Assembly: GCF_047553015.1 (NCBI RefSeq)
Contig: NZ_CP180212.1
Location: 620,001-684,000, forward strand
Direction of reading: 5' to 3'
DNA from: Carnobacterium_A sp047553015
GTDB taxonomy: Bacteria; Bacillota; Bacilli; Lactobacillales; Carnobacteriaceae
Length of the DNA: 64,000 bases
A program made the position numbers and the translations under genes. The notes under the pieces are model-generated. The model searched no databases and was not told the DNA's origin. It worked only from the letters and a program-made list of their open reading frames with translations. This document shows, in pieces, positions 1 through 8,186 of the stretch (the stretch's first letter is position 1; each line of letters begins with the position of its first letter).

Positions 1-1
1 T

Positions 2-1822
2 TTAATTGAAGAAGCTGGACTTAAAAAGATTAAACTTATCGATAACGGCGAAGGAATCCCTACACAAGAAGTAGTGAATGCTTTTAAACGACACGCGACA
101 AGTAAAATTTATTCGCGAGATGATTTATTTAGAATTCGTACATTAGGATTTAGAGGAGAAGCTTTGCCAAGTATTGCTTCTATTTCTGAAGTCACACTAG
201 AAACGTCAACTGGCGATCAAGAAGGAGTTTTTATTTATTTAAAAGGTGGTAGAGTAATAGAAAAACGTTCTGCTCAATCCAGGAAAGGAACGACCATAAC
301 AGTAGAGAATTTATTTTTTAATACACCGGCACGATTGAAATACGTAAAAACCATTCAAACGGAACTTGCCAATATCACAGACATCGTCAATAGACTGGCG
401 ATAAGCCATCCTGGGATTGCGTTTAGGTTGGTTCATGATGAAAATCAATTAATGAGAACTGCTGGCAATGGAGATTTAAAACAAACGTTAGCAGGAATCT
501 ATGGTGTTACTCTAGCTAAAAAAATGAGAAAGATAGAAGGCAAGGATTTAGATTTTCAGATCAGCGGGTATATCTCATTACCGGAAACGACGAGAGCAAG
601 TCGGAACTATCTTTCTATCATAATAAATGGACGTTACATTAAAAACTATTTATTAAACAAAGCGATTATCGCTGGCTATCATTCAAAACTCATGGTTGGT
701 CGATTTCCGATCGCTGTCATCGAGATTACAGCAGATCCATTATTAATGGATGTGAATGTCCATCCAACTAAACAAGAAATAAGAATTAGTAAAGAAAAAG
801 AATTGATGGTATTAATCGAATCTGCTATTTACCACTGTTTAAGCAAAGAACAGCTCATTCCTGAAGCGCTAAGTAATCTGACATTTAAAAAGAAAAGAGA
901 TGTGATGGATCAGGCTACTGAACAAACAAAATTGGAATTTTCTAATCGTCCAGTAGAACAAGGGCAGTTAACTGAAAAAATAGTGTCCTACGATGACAGA
1001 TGGAATACACCAAAAGTAGTAGATCATGATAGCCAGAAAGCGACTGAAGTAAGTAAGGTAGATGTTGAAACTAGGATAAAAGAAGAGGTATTTGTCTTAA
1101 ATGAATCAGAAAATACACCTGTAAAAGATGAGAAAGCAAGGAATGTCTCATCGCCTGAACACCAGGTATCCTACTTTCGAACAGCTGAAAAATTAATGGA
1201 AGCCAATGAAAAATCTACTTCTCAAGACAGTCATTTGCCTACATTAGAATATATTGGTCAAATGCACGGGACCTATTTATTTGCTCAAAATGAGGAAGGG
1301 CTGTATATATTAGACCAACATGCAGCACAAGAAAGAATTAAATATGAATACTTTCGTGAAAAGATTGGTGAAGTAAGTACGGATTTACAAGAGCTTTTAG
1401 TTCCAATTATTTTAGATTATCCCAATAGTGATACCATCAAAATTAAAGAAAATCAGCAAGCTCTTGAAGATATTGGGGTTCATTTAGAACCATTCGGACA
1501 AAATAGTTTTTTATTAAGAAGCCATCCTATCTGGTTTGATAAAGGAGCAGAAGAACAAGTAGCTAAAGAGTTGGTTGATTTGTTGCTAGAAAAAGGGACA
1601 GTAAACGTAGCGAAGTTCCGCGAAGCTACAGCTATTATGATGAGTTGCAAAGGATCCATAAAGGCAAATCATCATTTAAATGACGCTGAAGCTCGTTCAT
1701 TATTAACTGATTTAGCTAAGGCTAAAAATCCTTATAATTGTCCTCATGGTCGACCTGTATTGATTCGTTTTACGAATAAGGATATGGAAAAAATGTTTAA
1801 ACGAATTCAAGATTCTCATTAA
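2..1822 (+). CDS. mutL: DNA mismatch repair protein MutL (5'-truncated by window edge)
   Basis: The frame is open from base 2, so the gene starts upstream; 606 residues are visible and roughly 45 N-terminal residues are missing by comparison with the family. GHL-ATPase motifs are visible (DNGEGIP near the start, then RHATSKI and GFRGEALPSIAS). The C-terminal dimerisation domain carries DQHAAQERIKYE, the D-Q-H-A-x2-E-x4-E signature of MutL proteins with latent endonuclease activity, plus CPHGRP near the end. QELLVP resembles the beta-clamp-binding motif of such proteins. The role is to couple MutS mismatch recognition to strand nicking. The middle linker is charged and poorly conserved, as usual. 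In Firmicutes mutL normally follows mutS. An intrinsic terminator follows. Confidence 0.97.
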   Translation, partial: LIEEAGLKKIKLIDNGEGIPTQEVVNAFKRHATSKIYSRDDLFRIRTLGFRGEALPSIASISEVTLETSTGDQEGVFIYLKGGRVIEKRSAQSRKGTTITVENLFFNTPARLKYVKTIQTELANITDIVNRLAISHPGIAFRLVHDENQLMRTAGNGDLKQTLAGIYGVTLAKKMRKIEGKDLDFQISGYISLPETTRASRNYLSIIINGRYIKNYLLNKAIIAGYHSKLMVGRFPIAVIEITADPLLMDVNVHPTKQEIRISKEKELMVLIESAIYHCLSKEQLIPEALSNLTFKKKRDVMDQATEQTKLEFSNRPVEQGQLTEKIVSYDDRWNTPKVVDHDSQKATEVSKVDVETRIKEEVFVLNESENTPVKDEKARNVSSPEHQVSYFRTAEKLMEANEKSTSQDSHLPTLEYIGQMHGTYLFAQNEEGLYILDQHAAQERIKYEYFREKIGEVSTDLQELLVPIILDYPNSDTIKIKENQQALEDIGVHLEPFGQNSFLLRSHPIWFDKGAEEQVAKELVDLLLEKGTVNVAKFREATAIMMSCKGSIKANHHLNDAEARSLLTDLAKAKNPYNCPHGRPVLIRFTNKDMEKMFKRIQDSH

Positions 1823-1861
1823 GATGACAGGAACTAAAAAATCGTTGGAAAATTAAAAACA

Positions 1862-1915
1862 ACTCCTATTTTGTGTTTTATCTATCAAAACATAAAAATA
1901 GGAGTAGTTTCTTAT
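1862..1915 (+). terminator. Intrinsic terminator after mutL
   Basis: Inverted repeat ACTCCTATTTT (1862-1872) / AAAATAGGAGT (1895-1905), extended inside by TGTTTT/AAAACA, followed by a T-rich tail. It closes the mutL transcript. Confidence 0.8.
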
Positions 1916-2044
1916 TTAAATAAAAACCGTACTTTACTTCATAATGAATCGTTACTTTTTAATAATAAAATGAGTACTAGTCAGATAGTAAATAGATTAG
2001 ATAAATTGGTCTTAAATTAAATCAAAATGAAGGAGTGACTTCGT

Positions 2045-2887
2045 ATGGAAAATAAAGTAGTGATTGTAACAGGCGCTAATTCAGGTACTGGTAAGTGGAC
2101 AGCTATAGAGTTAGCGAAAATGAACGCACAAGTAGTTATGGTATGTCGTGATCGTTCAAGAGGAGAAGAAGCTTTAAAAGAAATAAAAAAAATAAGTAAG
2201 AATCCTACGGTAAAACTAATGATTTGTGATCTCGCTAATTTAGACAGTGTGAGAGATTTCTGTGACTTATTTAAACGTAAATACGATAGATTAGACGTTT
2301 TAGTGAATAACGCTGGGGTATTATTACCTGGTAGACACGAAACAAAAAACGGTTACGAATTACAATTTGGAGTCAATCATTTAGGTCACTTCTTGCTCAC
2401 AAATCTATTGTTAGATTTATTAATAAAAAGTACTCCAGCAAGAATTGTTGTTGTAGCTTCAGGAGCGCATAAGATTGGCAAGATACATTTTGAAGATATC
2501 AATTTAGAGCATGAATGGAATGTGGTAAAAGCGTACTCTCAATCTAAGTTAGCGAATATCCTATTTACATATGAATTAGCTCGTCGGTTAGAAGATACCG
2601 GAGTGACAGTAAATGCTTTGCATCCAGGTACAGTTAAAAGTAATTTTGCGGTAAATAGAGATACCGGATTTGGTAAAGTTATTATGCAAAGTTTACAACC
2701 GTTTTTTCAAACTGCTCAAAAAGCGGCTAGTACGTCTGTGTATTTATCTAGTTCAAAAGAAGTAGAAGGCTTAACTGGAAAGTATTATTATAAAAATAGT
2801 GCAATAGAATCATCAAAACGATCAAAGGATAAAGAAGTGGCTAGTAAACTTTGGGCTATTAGTGAAAGTATGGTCAACACCTATTAG
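2045..2887 (+). CDS. Short-chain dehydrogenase/reductase (SDR) family oxidoreductase
   Basis: A 280-residue classical SDR. The nucleotide-binding TGANSGTG motif is at residues 9-16, NNAG lies near residue 88, and the catalytic Tyr-x3-Lys occurs as YSQSK near residue 165. The sequence (VNHLGHFLLTNLLL, ALHPGTVKSNF) resembles the retinol-dehydrogenase-like branch, but the substrate cannot be told from sequence. Translation starts at ATG 2045, preceded by AAGGAG. It stands alone between the mutL terminator and msrB. NAD(P)H-dependent oxidoreduction of an unknown small molecule in the cytoplasm is the expected activity. Confidence 0.9.
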   Translation: MENKVVIVTGANSGTGKWTAIELAKMNAQVVMVCRDRSRGEEALKEIKKISKNPTVKLMICDLANLDSVRDFCDLFKRKYDRLDVLVNNAGVLLPGRHETKNGYELQFGVNHLGHFLLTNLLLDLLIKSTPARIVVVASGAHKIGKIHFEDINLEHEWNVVKAYSQSKLANILFTYELARRLEDTGVTVNALHPGTVKSNFAVNRDTGFGKVIMQSLQPFFQTAQKAASTSVYLSSSKEVEGLTGKYYYKNSAIESSKRSKDKEVASKLWAISESMVNTY

Positions 2888-2910
2888 TAGTAAAGATTCG
2901 CAAACTAACA

Positions 2911-3075
2911 TTATTTTTCTAACAATAAATTGGACCATCCAGACAATCCAATAACTTGAAGCATTGCTGGATATAAGTTAAAATAAAGGAAGAAATAAAT
3001 AGAAACTTCTGCCACTAAGTAAAGAGAAACTATTTTCAAAGATGAATTGATTGGCCACTTAGGAAATTTTCCAGC
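2911..3075 (-). pseudogene. Possible remnant of an unrecognised membrane-protein gene (minus strand)
   Basis: The 207-bp gap between the SDR gene and msrB has an open minus-strand frame of about 54 codons with no ATG, bounded by stop codons (3076-3078 upstream, 2911-2913 at the end). It reads like real protein: KIVSLYLVAEVSIYFFLYF, then NLYPAMLQVIGLSGW and a polar end. Hydrophobic, aromatic and charged residues are distributed as in a membrane-protein C-terminus. It could be the last piece of a deleted gene, or chance. I do not recognise the family. Confidence 0.35.
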
Positions 3076-3094
3076 CTAGAATAGGAGGATAGTT

Positions 3095-3535
3095 ATGAAA
3101 AATGATAAAAAAGAAGAATTAAAAAGAAAATTAACACCTATCCAATATGAAGTCACTCAAAATGAAGCAACCGAACGTCCATTTACTGGAGAATATGATG
3201 CCTTTTATGAGGATGGTATTTTTGTTGACGTAGTTAGCGGGAAACCTTTATTTTCTTCAACAGATAAATACGATGCTGGATGCGGATGGCCTTCCTTTAC
3301 GAAACCGATTGATTCTAAAGAAATAATCGAAAAAACAGATCGCAGATTACTAGGTATGAAACGAACAGAAGTCCGCAGTCAAGAAGCAGATTCACATTTA
3401 GGTCATGTTTTTAATGATGGACCAACTGAAGCAGGTGGATTGCGTTATTGCATTAATTCTGCAGCCTTACGTTTTGTTCCAAAAGAACAATTAGAACAAG
3501 AAGGTTATGGTTTTTATTTGAGACTATTTGCTTGA
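3095..3535 (+). CDS. msrB: Peptide-methionine (R)-S-oxide reductase MsrB
   Basis: A 146-residue single-domain MsrB that reduces the R epimer of methionine sulfoxide in proteins using thioredoxin. The family blocks are all present: YDAGCGWPSFTKPI, then RTEVRSQEADSHLGHVFNDGP-type sequence, then GLRYCINSAALRF, where the Cys of RYC is the catalytic residue. The Cys in GCGW could act as the resolving residue. The two CxxC zinc pairs of some MsrB proteins are absent, so this is the zinc-free form. Start ATG 3095 is preceded by AGGAGG. The gene is monocistronic and ends at a hairpin terminator; the insertion sequence lies just beyond. Confidence 0.97.
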   Translation: MKNDKKEELKRKLTPIQYEVTQNEATERPFTGEYDAFYEDGIFVDVVSGKPLFSSTDKYDAGCGWPSFTKPIDSKEIIEKTDRRLLGMKRTEVRSQEADSHLGHVFNDGPTEAGGLRYCINSAALRFVPKEQLEQEGYGFYLRLFA

Positions 3536-3551
3536 TATACTTGAATTTAAA

Positions 3552-3590
3552 AAATCTTTCACTATTTTTTAGTGGAGGATTTTTTGTTTG
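3552..3590 (+). terminator. Intrinsic terminator after msrB
   Basis: Stem AAATCTTTCACTA (3552-3564) with TAGTGGAGGATTT (3570-3582), 13 pairs with two G-T wobbles, followed by a T tract. Confidence 0.75.
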
Positions 3591-3621
3591 ATTAGACTAG
3601 ATAAAAAAAGATAAATGGTTT

Positions 3622-3642
3622 GTACGTGTAAAATAGTTCTCG
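3622..3642 (+). repeat. Left terminal inverted repeat of the insertion sequence
   Basis: It begins immediately after the AATGGTTT target copy. It matches the reverse complement of 5282-5302 at about 15 of 21 bases, best in the inner block TTCTCG. Confidence 0.75.
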
Positions 3643-3737
3643 AGAGGATATTATCTTTTTACTAGCAAAAATAAAGAAGGCGTTCTATCATAAATGTATG
3701 CTTACGCGGCAAATACATAAATGGAAGAGGCCTTCTT

Positions 3738-5147
3738 ATGGATAACATTATATCAAAATTATACAAAATAATAAAGGAATCAAGTGATTTAATTGCTACA
3801 GAAGAATCTATTCAGCTTTATATGTATGAAGTATTTACGGAATTATTAGGAGATATATTTATACACATAAACCAAACGATTAAGGAACAAAAGCAACAAG
3901 AAGGATGGAAAGTAAAGCGAGAAGATTGGAAAACAGTCCAATTTATTTTTGGATTTGTCCGTTACCGTCGTACTTTAATGGCAGATCAAGAGAATCAAAA
4001 TCATTATCCATTAGATGAGTGGTTGGGGATTCGAAAATACCAACGTCACAGTCCACTCGTAGAAGTCAAAGTAGCAGAGTTAGCCAGTAAGTGTACCTAT
4101 CGGGACACCGCTGAAACACTGAAAGAGTGGACAGCAGTAACGATGAGCCATCAAACAGTAGGCAGCCTCCTTAAACGAGTGGGAGAAGCACAAGCGCATG
4201 AAGACGAAGAAATGGTGATCGAGCTAGAAGAGTCAGCAGCGTTACCAGAAGGAAAAAAAGTCGATTATTTCTATGCCGAAGCAGATGGTGTATTTGTCCG
4301 TGGGACAACAAAGAAAAAAAGTTTAGAGGTTCATCATGCAATTGTTTATGAAGGCTGGCAGAAAAATGGAAAGAGAGTCTCCTTGAAGGAGCCTAAAGCC
4401 ATTATGACGACTAAAAAGACGGCTGGTTTTTGGGCAGAAGTACAGGCTTTTACAGCGACTCATTACGCGTTACAACACGCTCAAATCATTACCAATAGCG
4501 ATGGTGGACTAGGCTATACCGCAGATAAATTCCAAGAAACTTTTTCGCAGTCGAATTATCCCGTGTTGAATCAATTAGACGCTTATCACATCTTTCAAGG
4601 CCTGAACCGTGCTTTTGGTGTACAAAGTAATCTCTTTAAACAGAACATTCATCAAGCGCTTAAAAAACATGATTTAGAGGCCCTAACGATCTGGTTGGAC
4701 ACTTATGAAAGTACCTTAGAAGAAACACAGGCAGTAGAAAAACTGACTAGTTTTCGAACTTATCTTTTAAGAAATTGGGATCGGATTTTTGATTGGCGAG
4801 AAAAAGTAGAACAAGTACCGAAGGATGCCAGAGGTTTAGGCGCAATGGAATCGAATCAACGCCATATTTCTTATCGGATGAAAAAACGTGGAATGCATTG
4901 GAGCGAAGTCGGTTGTGAAGCCATGGTAAAAGTGAAACAAGGGATCTTAAATCAAACGTTACGTGAAGCTTATCTTCACCAGCAAACTAGAAGTACAAGA
5001 CAACAACGTAAGGTGAAACAAACCGTTCGTGTATCGTCTTTAATGCATCAAAAGACGCGTCAGTCAGTTGGGGCAAAGAAAGGGACGATTCCGTTTTATG
5101 CCCCTCATTCTTCAGCAATGGGGCAGTTAATTAAAAGTTTTCGATAA
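3738..5147 (+). CDS. ISLre2 / UPF0236-type transposase
   Basis: A 469-residue protein with the features of the UPF0236/ISLre2 transposase group: FGFVRYRRTL near the N-terminus, the DEWLGI...Y-R-SP segment, FYAEADGVFVRG, TNSDGGLGYT, LDAYHIFQGLNRAFG and, near the end, GAMESNQRHISYRMKKRGMHWS. The acidic residues in EADG, SDGG and LDAYH are candidate catalytic positions. The length is normal and the frame uninterrupted, so the element may still be active. The segment GCCTTCTT between the GGAAGAGG ribosome binding site and ATG 3738 can pair with AAGAAGGC upstream, which might limit translation of read-through transcripts. Confidence 0.92.
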   Translation: MDNIISKLYKIIKESSDLIATEESIQLYMYEVFTELLGDIFIHINQTIKEQKQQEGWKVKREDWKTVQFIFGFVRYRRTLMADQENQNHYPLDEWLGIRKYQRHSPLVEVKVAELASKCTYRDTAETLKEWTAVTMSHQTVGSLLKRVGEAQAHEDEEMVIELEESAALPEGKKVDYFYAEADGVFVRGTTKKKSLEVHHAIVYEGWQKNGKRVSLKEPKAIMTTKKTAGFWAEVQAFTATHYALQHAQIITNSDGGLGYTADKFQETFSQSNYPVLNQLDAYHIFQGLNRAFGVQSNLFKQNIHQALKKHDLEALTIWLDTYESTLEETQAVEKLTSFRTYLLRNWDRIFDWREKVEQVPKDARGLGAMESNQRHISYRMKKRGMHWSEVGCEAMVKVKQGILNQTLREAYLHQQTRSTRQQRKVKQTVRVSSLMHQKTRQSVGAKKGTIPFYAPHSSAMGQLIKSFR

Positions 5148-5153
5148 TTCCTG

Positions 5154-5199
5154 TCTGTTTGGGGAAGGTTCCATTTTTTTGGAACGTTCTCCAAACAGA
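5154..5199 (+). terminator. Large hairpin behind the transposase gene
   Basis: TCTGTTTGG...GGTTCCA (5154-5173) pairs with TGGAACGTT...CCAAACAGA (5180-5199) around a T-rich loop; about 18 of 20 positions pair. There is no T tract after the right arm, so it may act as an imperfect terminator, an element protecting the 3' end, or a structure used in transposition. Confidence 0.5.
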
Positions 5200-5281
5200 T
5201 GGGCCAGCAAACGGCAAAGCCGTGCGGTAGCAGATAGGTGTACAAAAATAGAACGCCAAACTAGCCTAGTAATAGGACGAC

Positions 5282-5302
5282 CGAGAAAAACTTGACACAA
5301 AC
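5282..5302 (-). repeat. Right terminal inverted repeat of the insertion sequence
   Basis: It reads CGAGAA...GACACAAAC on the plus strand and is followed directly by the second AATGGTTT copy (5303-5310). Confidence 0.75.
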
Positions 5303-5317
5303 AATGGTTTTAGAACG

Positions 5318-5346
5318 TTCTTTTAAATGGTTAAATATGTTAGAAT
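5318..5346 (+). promoter_or_regulatory. Likely ruvAB promoter (extended -10)
   Basis: TAGAAT (5341-5346) is preceded by TG at 5338-5339, giving an extended -10. A weak -35 (TTCTTT, 5318-5323) lies 17 bp upstream. The insertion sequence ends 15 bp before this point, so the core promoter was spared. Confidence 0.5.
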
Positions 5347-5407
5347 GAAAAGGGAACAGGTGTGCTTATTAGGCTTCCTGGATATCTGAATGAATGGAGC
5401 TAAAAGA

Positions 5408-6022
5408 ATGTATGAGTACCTTAAGGGCATAGTAACTTTTATTGGCCCTGCGTATATAGTAGTAGAATTAAATGGAATAGGCTATCTGCTTTATATAGCA
5501 AATCCTTTTCGATTTTCAAACCAATTAAACCAAGAAACAATCATCTATGTGCATCAAGCGGTTAGAGAAGATGCCATTACTTTGTATGGATTCAAAGACT
5601 ACAATGAAAAGCAATTGTATTTAAAACTAATTAGCGTATCTGGTATTGGTCCTAAGAGTGGTTTAGCAATACTAGCAAATGATGACCATGCAGGTCTAGT
5701 TTATGCTATTGAAAATGAAGAGGTTTCTTATTTAATGAAATTTCCAGGAGTAGGTAAAAAGACTGCTGCTCAAATCATTTTAGATTTGAAAGGGAAATTA
5801 GATGATTTAGAAATCATTAGAGTACCGATTGATGGAGTTATGCAACAAGAATTAAGCTTATCACAGGACCAAAAACCAGTGAATGAAGCTATAGAAGCAT
5901 TAACAGCTCTTGGATACAGTACGAAAGAGATAAAAAAAGTTGAACCAAAAATTCGTAAGATGAATAAAGAAACAACGGATGCTTACTTGAGAGAAGCTTT
6001 ACGTTTATTAATGAAAAAATAA
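5408..6022 (+). CDS. ruvA: Holliday junction branch migration protein RuvA
   Basis: A 204-residue RuvA when started at ATG 5408 (MYEYLKGIVTFIG), which has GGAG 8 bp upstream; an in-frame ATG at 5390 would add six residues unlike the family start. Domain order is an N-terminal OB fold (about 1-62), two helix-hairpin-helix motifs (SVSGIGPKSGLAIL and FPGVGKKTAAQIIL) and a C-terminal domain (about 155-204) that contacts RuvB. RuvA tetramers clamp the four-way junction so that RuvB can drive branch migration. It is in an operon with ruvB and queA. No canonical LexA box is visible upstream. Confidence 0.97.
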   Translation: MYEYLKGIVTFIGPAYIVVELNGIGYLLYIANPFRFSNQLNQETIIYVHQAVREDAITLYGFKDYNEKQLYLKLISVSGIGPKSGLAILANDDHAGLVYAIENEEVSYLMKFPGVGKKTAAQIILDLKGKLDDLEIIRVPIDGVMQQELSLSQDQKPVNEAIEALTALGYSTKEIKKVEPKIRKMNKETTDAYLREALRLLMKK

Positions 6023-6051
6023 ATGGGTTCATAAAAAGAGGTGAATGAAGG

Positions 6052-7059
6052 ATGTCGGATCAAGAACGTATTATCTCGGGAGAAAGTGATAGTTCAGATG
6101 AGTTATCGATTGAGAAATCATTAAGACCTCAATATCTAAATCAATACATCGGTCAGTCAAAGTTAAAATTAGAATTGGGTATTTATATTTCAGCTGCTAA
6201 AAGTAGAGAAGAGGCATTAGATCATGTGCTCTTATATGGTCCACCTGGACTAGGTAAAACAACAATGGCAATGGTGATATCTAACGAAATGGCAGTCAAT
6301 ATTCGTACGACAAGTGGTCCGGCAATTGAAAAAGCCGGAGACCTCGTTGCGTTACTAAATGAATTAGAGCCAGGTGATGTTTTATTTATCGATGAAATTC
6401 ACAGAATGCCACGAATGGTAGAAGAAATGCTTTATTCGGCAATGGAAGATTACTTTGTTGATATCATTGTTGGGCAAGGCCCAACAGCTCATCCTGTTCA
6501 TTTTCCTTTACCACCTTTTACACTAATAGGTGCAACAACTAGAGCAGGGATGTTATCTGCCCCTTTACGAGATCGTTTTGGGATTGTGTCCCATATGGAA
6601 TATTATACAGTTGAAGATTTAAGCGATATTGTCATTCGTTCTGCTGATATTTTTCAGACCGAAATTCATTCTGAAGGTGCATTAGAAATTGCTAGAAGAT
6701 CTAGAGGAACACCACGTGTAGCAAATCGTTTATTAAAAAGAGTGAGAGACTATGCACAGGTACAATCAAATGGTGTAGTAGATAAAAATGTAGCAGACGA
6801 AGCTTTAACAATGTTAAGAGTCGATCAAAAGGGATTAGATTTCGTCGATCAAAAAATGGTCCGAACAATGATTGAAATTTATCAAGGTGGGCCAGTAGGG
6901 CTTTCAACAATTGCAGCTAATATTGGAGAAGAAATGGAAACAATTGAAGACATGGTGGAACCTTATTTATTGCAAATGGGCTTTATTCAACGGACGCCAC
7001 GTGGTAGAATTGTTACACAATTAGGGTTTGATCATTTAGGTTATCCTAAAAACAATTAA
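6052..7059 (+). CDS. ruvB: Holliday junction helicase RuvB
   Basis: A 335-residue AAA+ ATPase. It shows Walker A GPPGLGKTT, Walker B LFIDEIHR, sensor 1 GATTRAGMLSAPLRDRFG (including the arginine-finger region), and a C-terminal winged helix ending in TPRGRIVT and LGYP. It acts as a hexameric ring pumping DNA through the RuvA-bound junction. It lies 29 bp after ruvA in the same transcript, which continues into queA. The N-terminal acidic extension (about 20 residues) is slightly variable in the family. Confidence 0.98.
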   Translation: MSDQERIISGESDSSDELSIEKSLRPQYLNQYIGQSKLKLELGIYISAAKSREEALDHVLLYGPPGLGKTTMAMVISNEMAVNIRTTSGPAIEKAGDLVALLNELEPGDVLFIDEIHRMPRMVEEMLYSAMEDYFVDIIVGQGPTAHPVHFPLPPFTLIGATTRAGMLSAPLRDRFGIVSHMEYYTVEDLSDIVIRSADIFQTEIHSEGALEIARRSRGTPRVANRLLKRVRDYAQVQSNGVVDKNVADEALTMLRVDQKGLDFVDQKMVRTMIEIYQGGPVGLSTIAANIGEEMETIEDMVEPYLLQMGFIQRTPRGRIVTQLGFDHLGYPKNN

Positions 7060-7077
7060 GAACAGGGGCGCTAAGTT

Positions 7078-8109
7078 ATGTTATCAACAAATGATTTTGA
7101 TTTTGAATTACCAGAGGAGTTAATTGCACAAACTCCATTAGAAGATCGCTCTGGCTCAAAGCTATTGCTATTGAACAAACAAAGTGGTGAAATAAGAGAC
7201 GAATACTTTCCAGCTATTTTAAATGAACTAGAGTCTGGTGATGCGTTAGTTATGAATGATACACGTGTATTGCCAGCCAGACTTCATGGAGTCAAACCTG
7301 AAACAGGTGGACACTTAGAAGTTTTGTTGTTAAAAAATACTGCTGATGATCAATGGGAAACATTGGTCAAACCTGCAAAAAGAGCAAAGATTGGAACGAA
7401 AATTTCATTTGGTGATGGCCGTTTAAAAGCTGTTGTAAAAGAAGAGTTAGACCATGGTGGTCGAATAATCGAATTTTATTATGAAGGGATTTTTCTAGAA
7501 GTATTAGAATCGCTTGGCGAAATGCCACTGCCTCCTTATATAAAAGAACGCTTAGAAGACAATGAACGTTATCAGACAGTTTATGCTAAAGAAAACGGAT
7601 CTGCTGCAGCTCCCACTGCAGGACTACATTTTACACAAGAATTGCTAGAGGACATTAAAGCAAAAGGAGTTAAACTTGTATTCTTAACGCTTCATGTTGG
7701 TTTAGGGACATTTAGGCCAGTAAGCGTTGATTCAATTGAAGACCATGAGATGCATTCTGAATTCTATCGATTATCCGATGAGGCAGCTAGCCAATTGAAT
7801 GAAGTGAAAGCTGCTGGAGGAAAAATTATAGCAGTTGGTACAACGTCTATTCGAACACTTGAAACAATTGGAACTAAGTTTGATGGTGAAATTAAAGCAG
7901 ACAGTGGTTGGACAAGCATTTTTATTTCTCCAGGTTATAAATTCAAACTGATTGATGCTTTCCTAACAAACTTTCATTTACCAAAATCTACTCTTGTTAT
8001 GTTAGTCAGTGCTTTCGCCGGTAGAGAGAAAGTATTGGAAGCGTATGAGCATGCGGTAAAAGAAAAATACCGCTTTTTTAGTTTTGGAGATGCCATGTTT
8101 GTAAAGTAA
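7078..8109 (+). CDS. queA: S-adenosylmethionine:tRNA ribosyltransferase-isomerase QueA
   Basis: A 343-residue QueA, the enzyme that transfers the ribosyl part of SAM to 7-aminomethyl-7-deazaguanine in tRNA during queuosine synthesis. Family blocks are visible: ELPEELIAQ-PLEDRSGSKLL, MNDTRVLPARLHG, MPLPPYIKE, GSAAAPTAGLHFT, HVGLGTFRPV, then TTSIRTLET and NFHLPKSTL. It follows ruvB by 18 bp and precedes tgt, the next enzyme type of the pathway, from which it is separated by a terminator and an RNA locus. The ribosome binding site (AGGGG) is modest. Confidence 0.97.
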   Translation: MLSTNDFDFELPEELIAQTPLEDRSGSKLLLLNKQSGEIRDEYFPAILNELESGDALVMNDTRVLPARLHGVKPETGGHLEVLLLKNTADDQWETLVKPAKRAKIGTKISFGDGRLKAVVKEELDHGGRIIEFYYEGIFLEVLESLGEMPLPPYIKERLEDNERYQTVYAKENGSAAAPTAGLHFTQELLEDIKAKGVKLVFLTLHVGLGTFRPVSVDSIEDHEMHSEFYRLSDEAASQLNEVKAAGGKIIAVGTTSIRTLETIGTKFDGEIKADSGWTSIFISPGYKFKLIDAFLTNFHLPKSTLVMLVSAFAGREKVLEAYEHAVKEKYRFFSFGDAMFVK

Positions 8110-8144
8110 TGAATGAGTTTAGTCATTAGAGAGAATTAAAAAAT

Positions 8145-8186
8145 AAAAAAGAGAAGCCGGCTAAAAACGCCAACTTCTCTTTTTTT
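8145..8186. terminator. Bidirectional terminator between queA and the minus-strand RNA locus
   Basis: AAAAAAGAGAAG (8147-8156 region) pairs with CTTCTCTTTTTT (8175-8186), with an inner GGC/GCC. A-rich and T-rich flanks on both sides make it work in both directions: it ends queA on the plus strand and the RNA candidate on the minus strand. Confidence 0.85.

Larger units (their letters stand above)
3622..5302 (+). mobile_element. ISLre2-family insertion sequence, complete, with 8-bp target duplication
   Basis: The element spans 1681 bp. Left end GTACGTGTAAAATAGTTCTC (from 3622) and the reverse complement of the right end (GTTTGTGTCAAGTTTTTCTC, from 5302 inward) match at about 15 of 21 positions without gaps. 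Both sides are flanked by the identical octamer AATGGTTT (3614-3621 and 5303-5310). The family usually makes a duplication of about 9 bp, so the call rests on the fit of ends, repeats and transposase together. It carries one intact transposase gene and a strong internal hairpin at 5154-5199. It sits between msrB and the ruvA promoter and leaves the latter intact. Confidence 0.88.

Noticed and set aside
5312..5321. AGAACGTTCT upstream of ruvA as an SOS box
   Set aside because: The half-sites GAAC and GTTC are adjacent; the Gram-positive LexA box needs four bases between them. A similar GGAACGTTCT lies inside the IS hairpin, so the palindrome is probably incidental.
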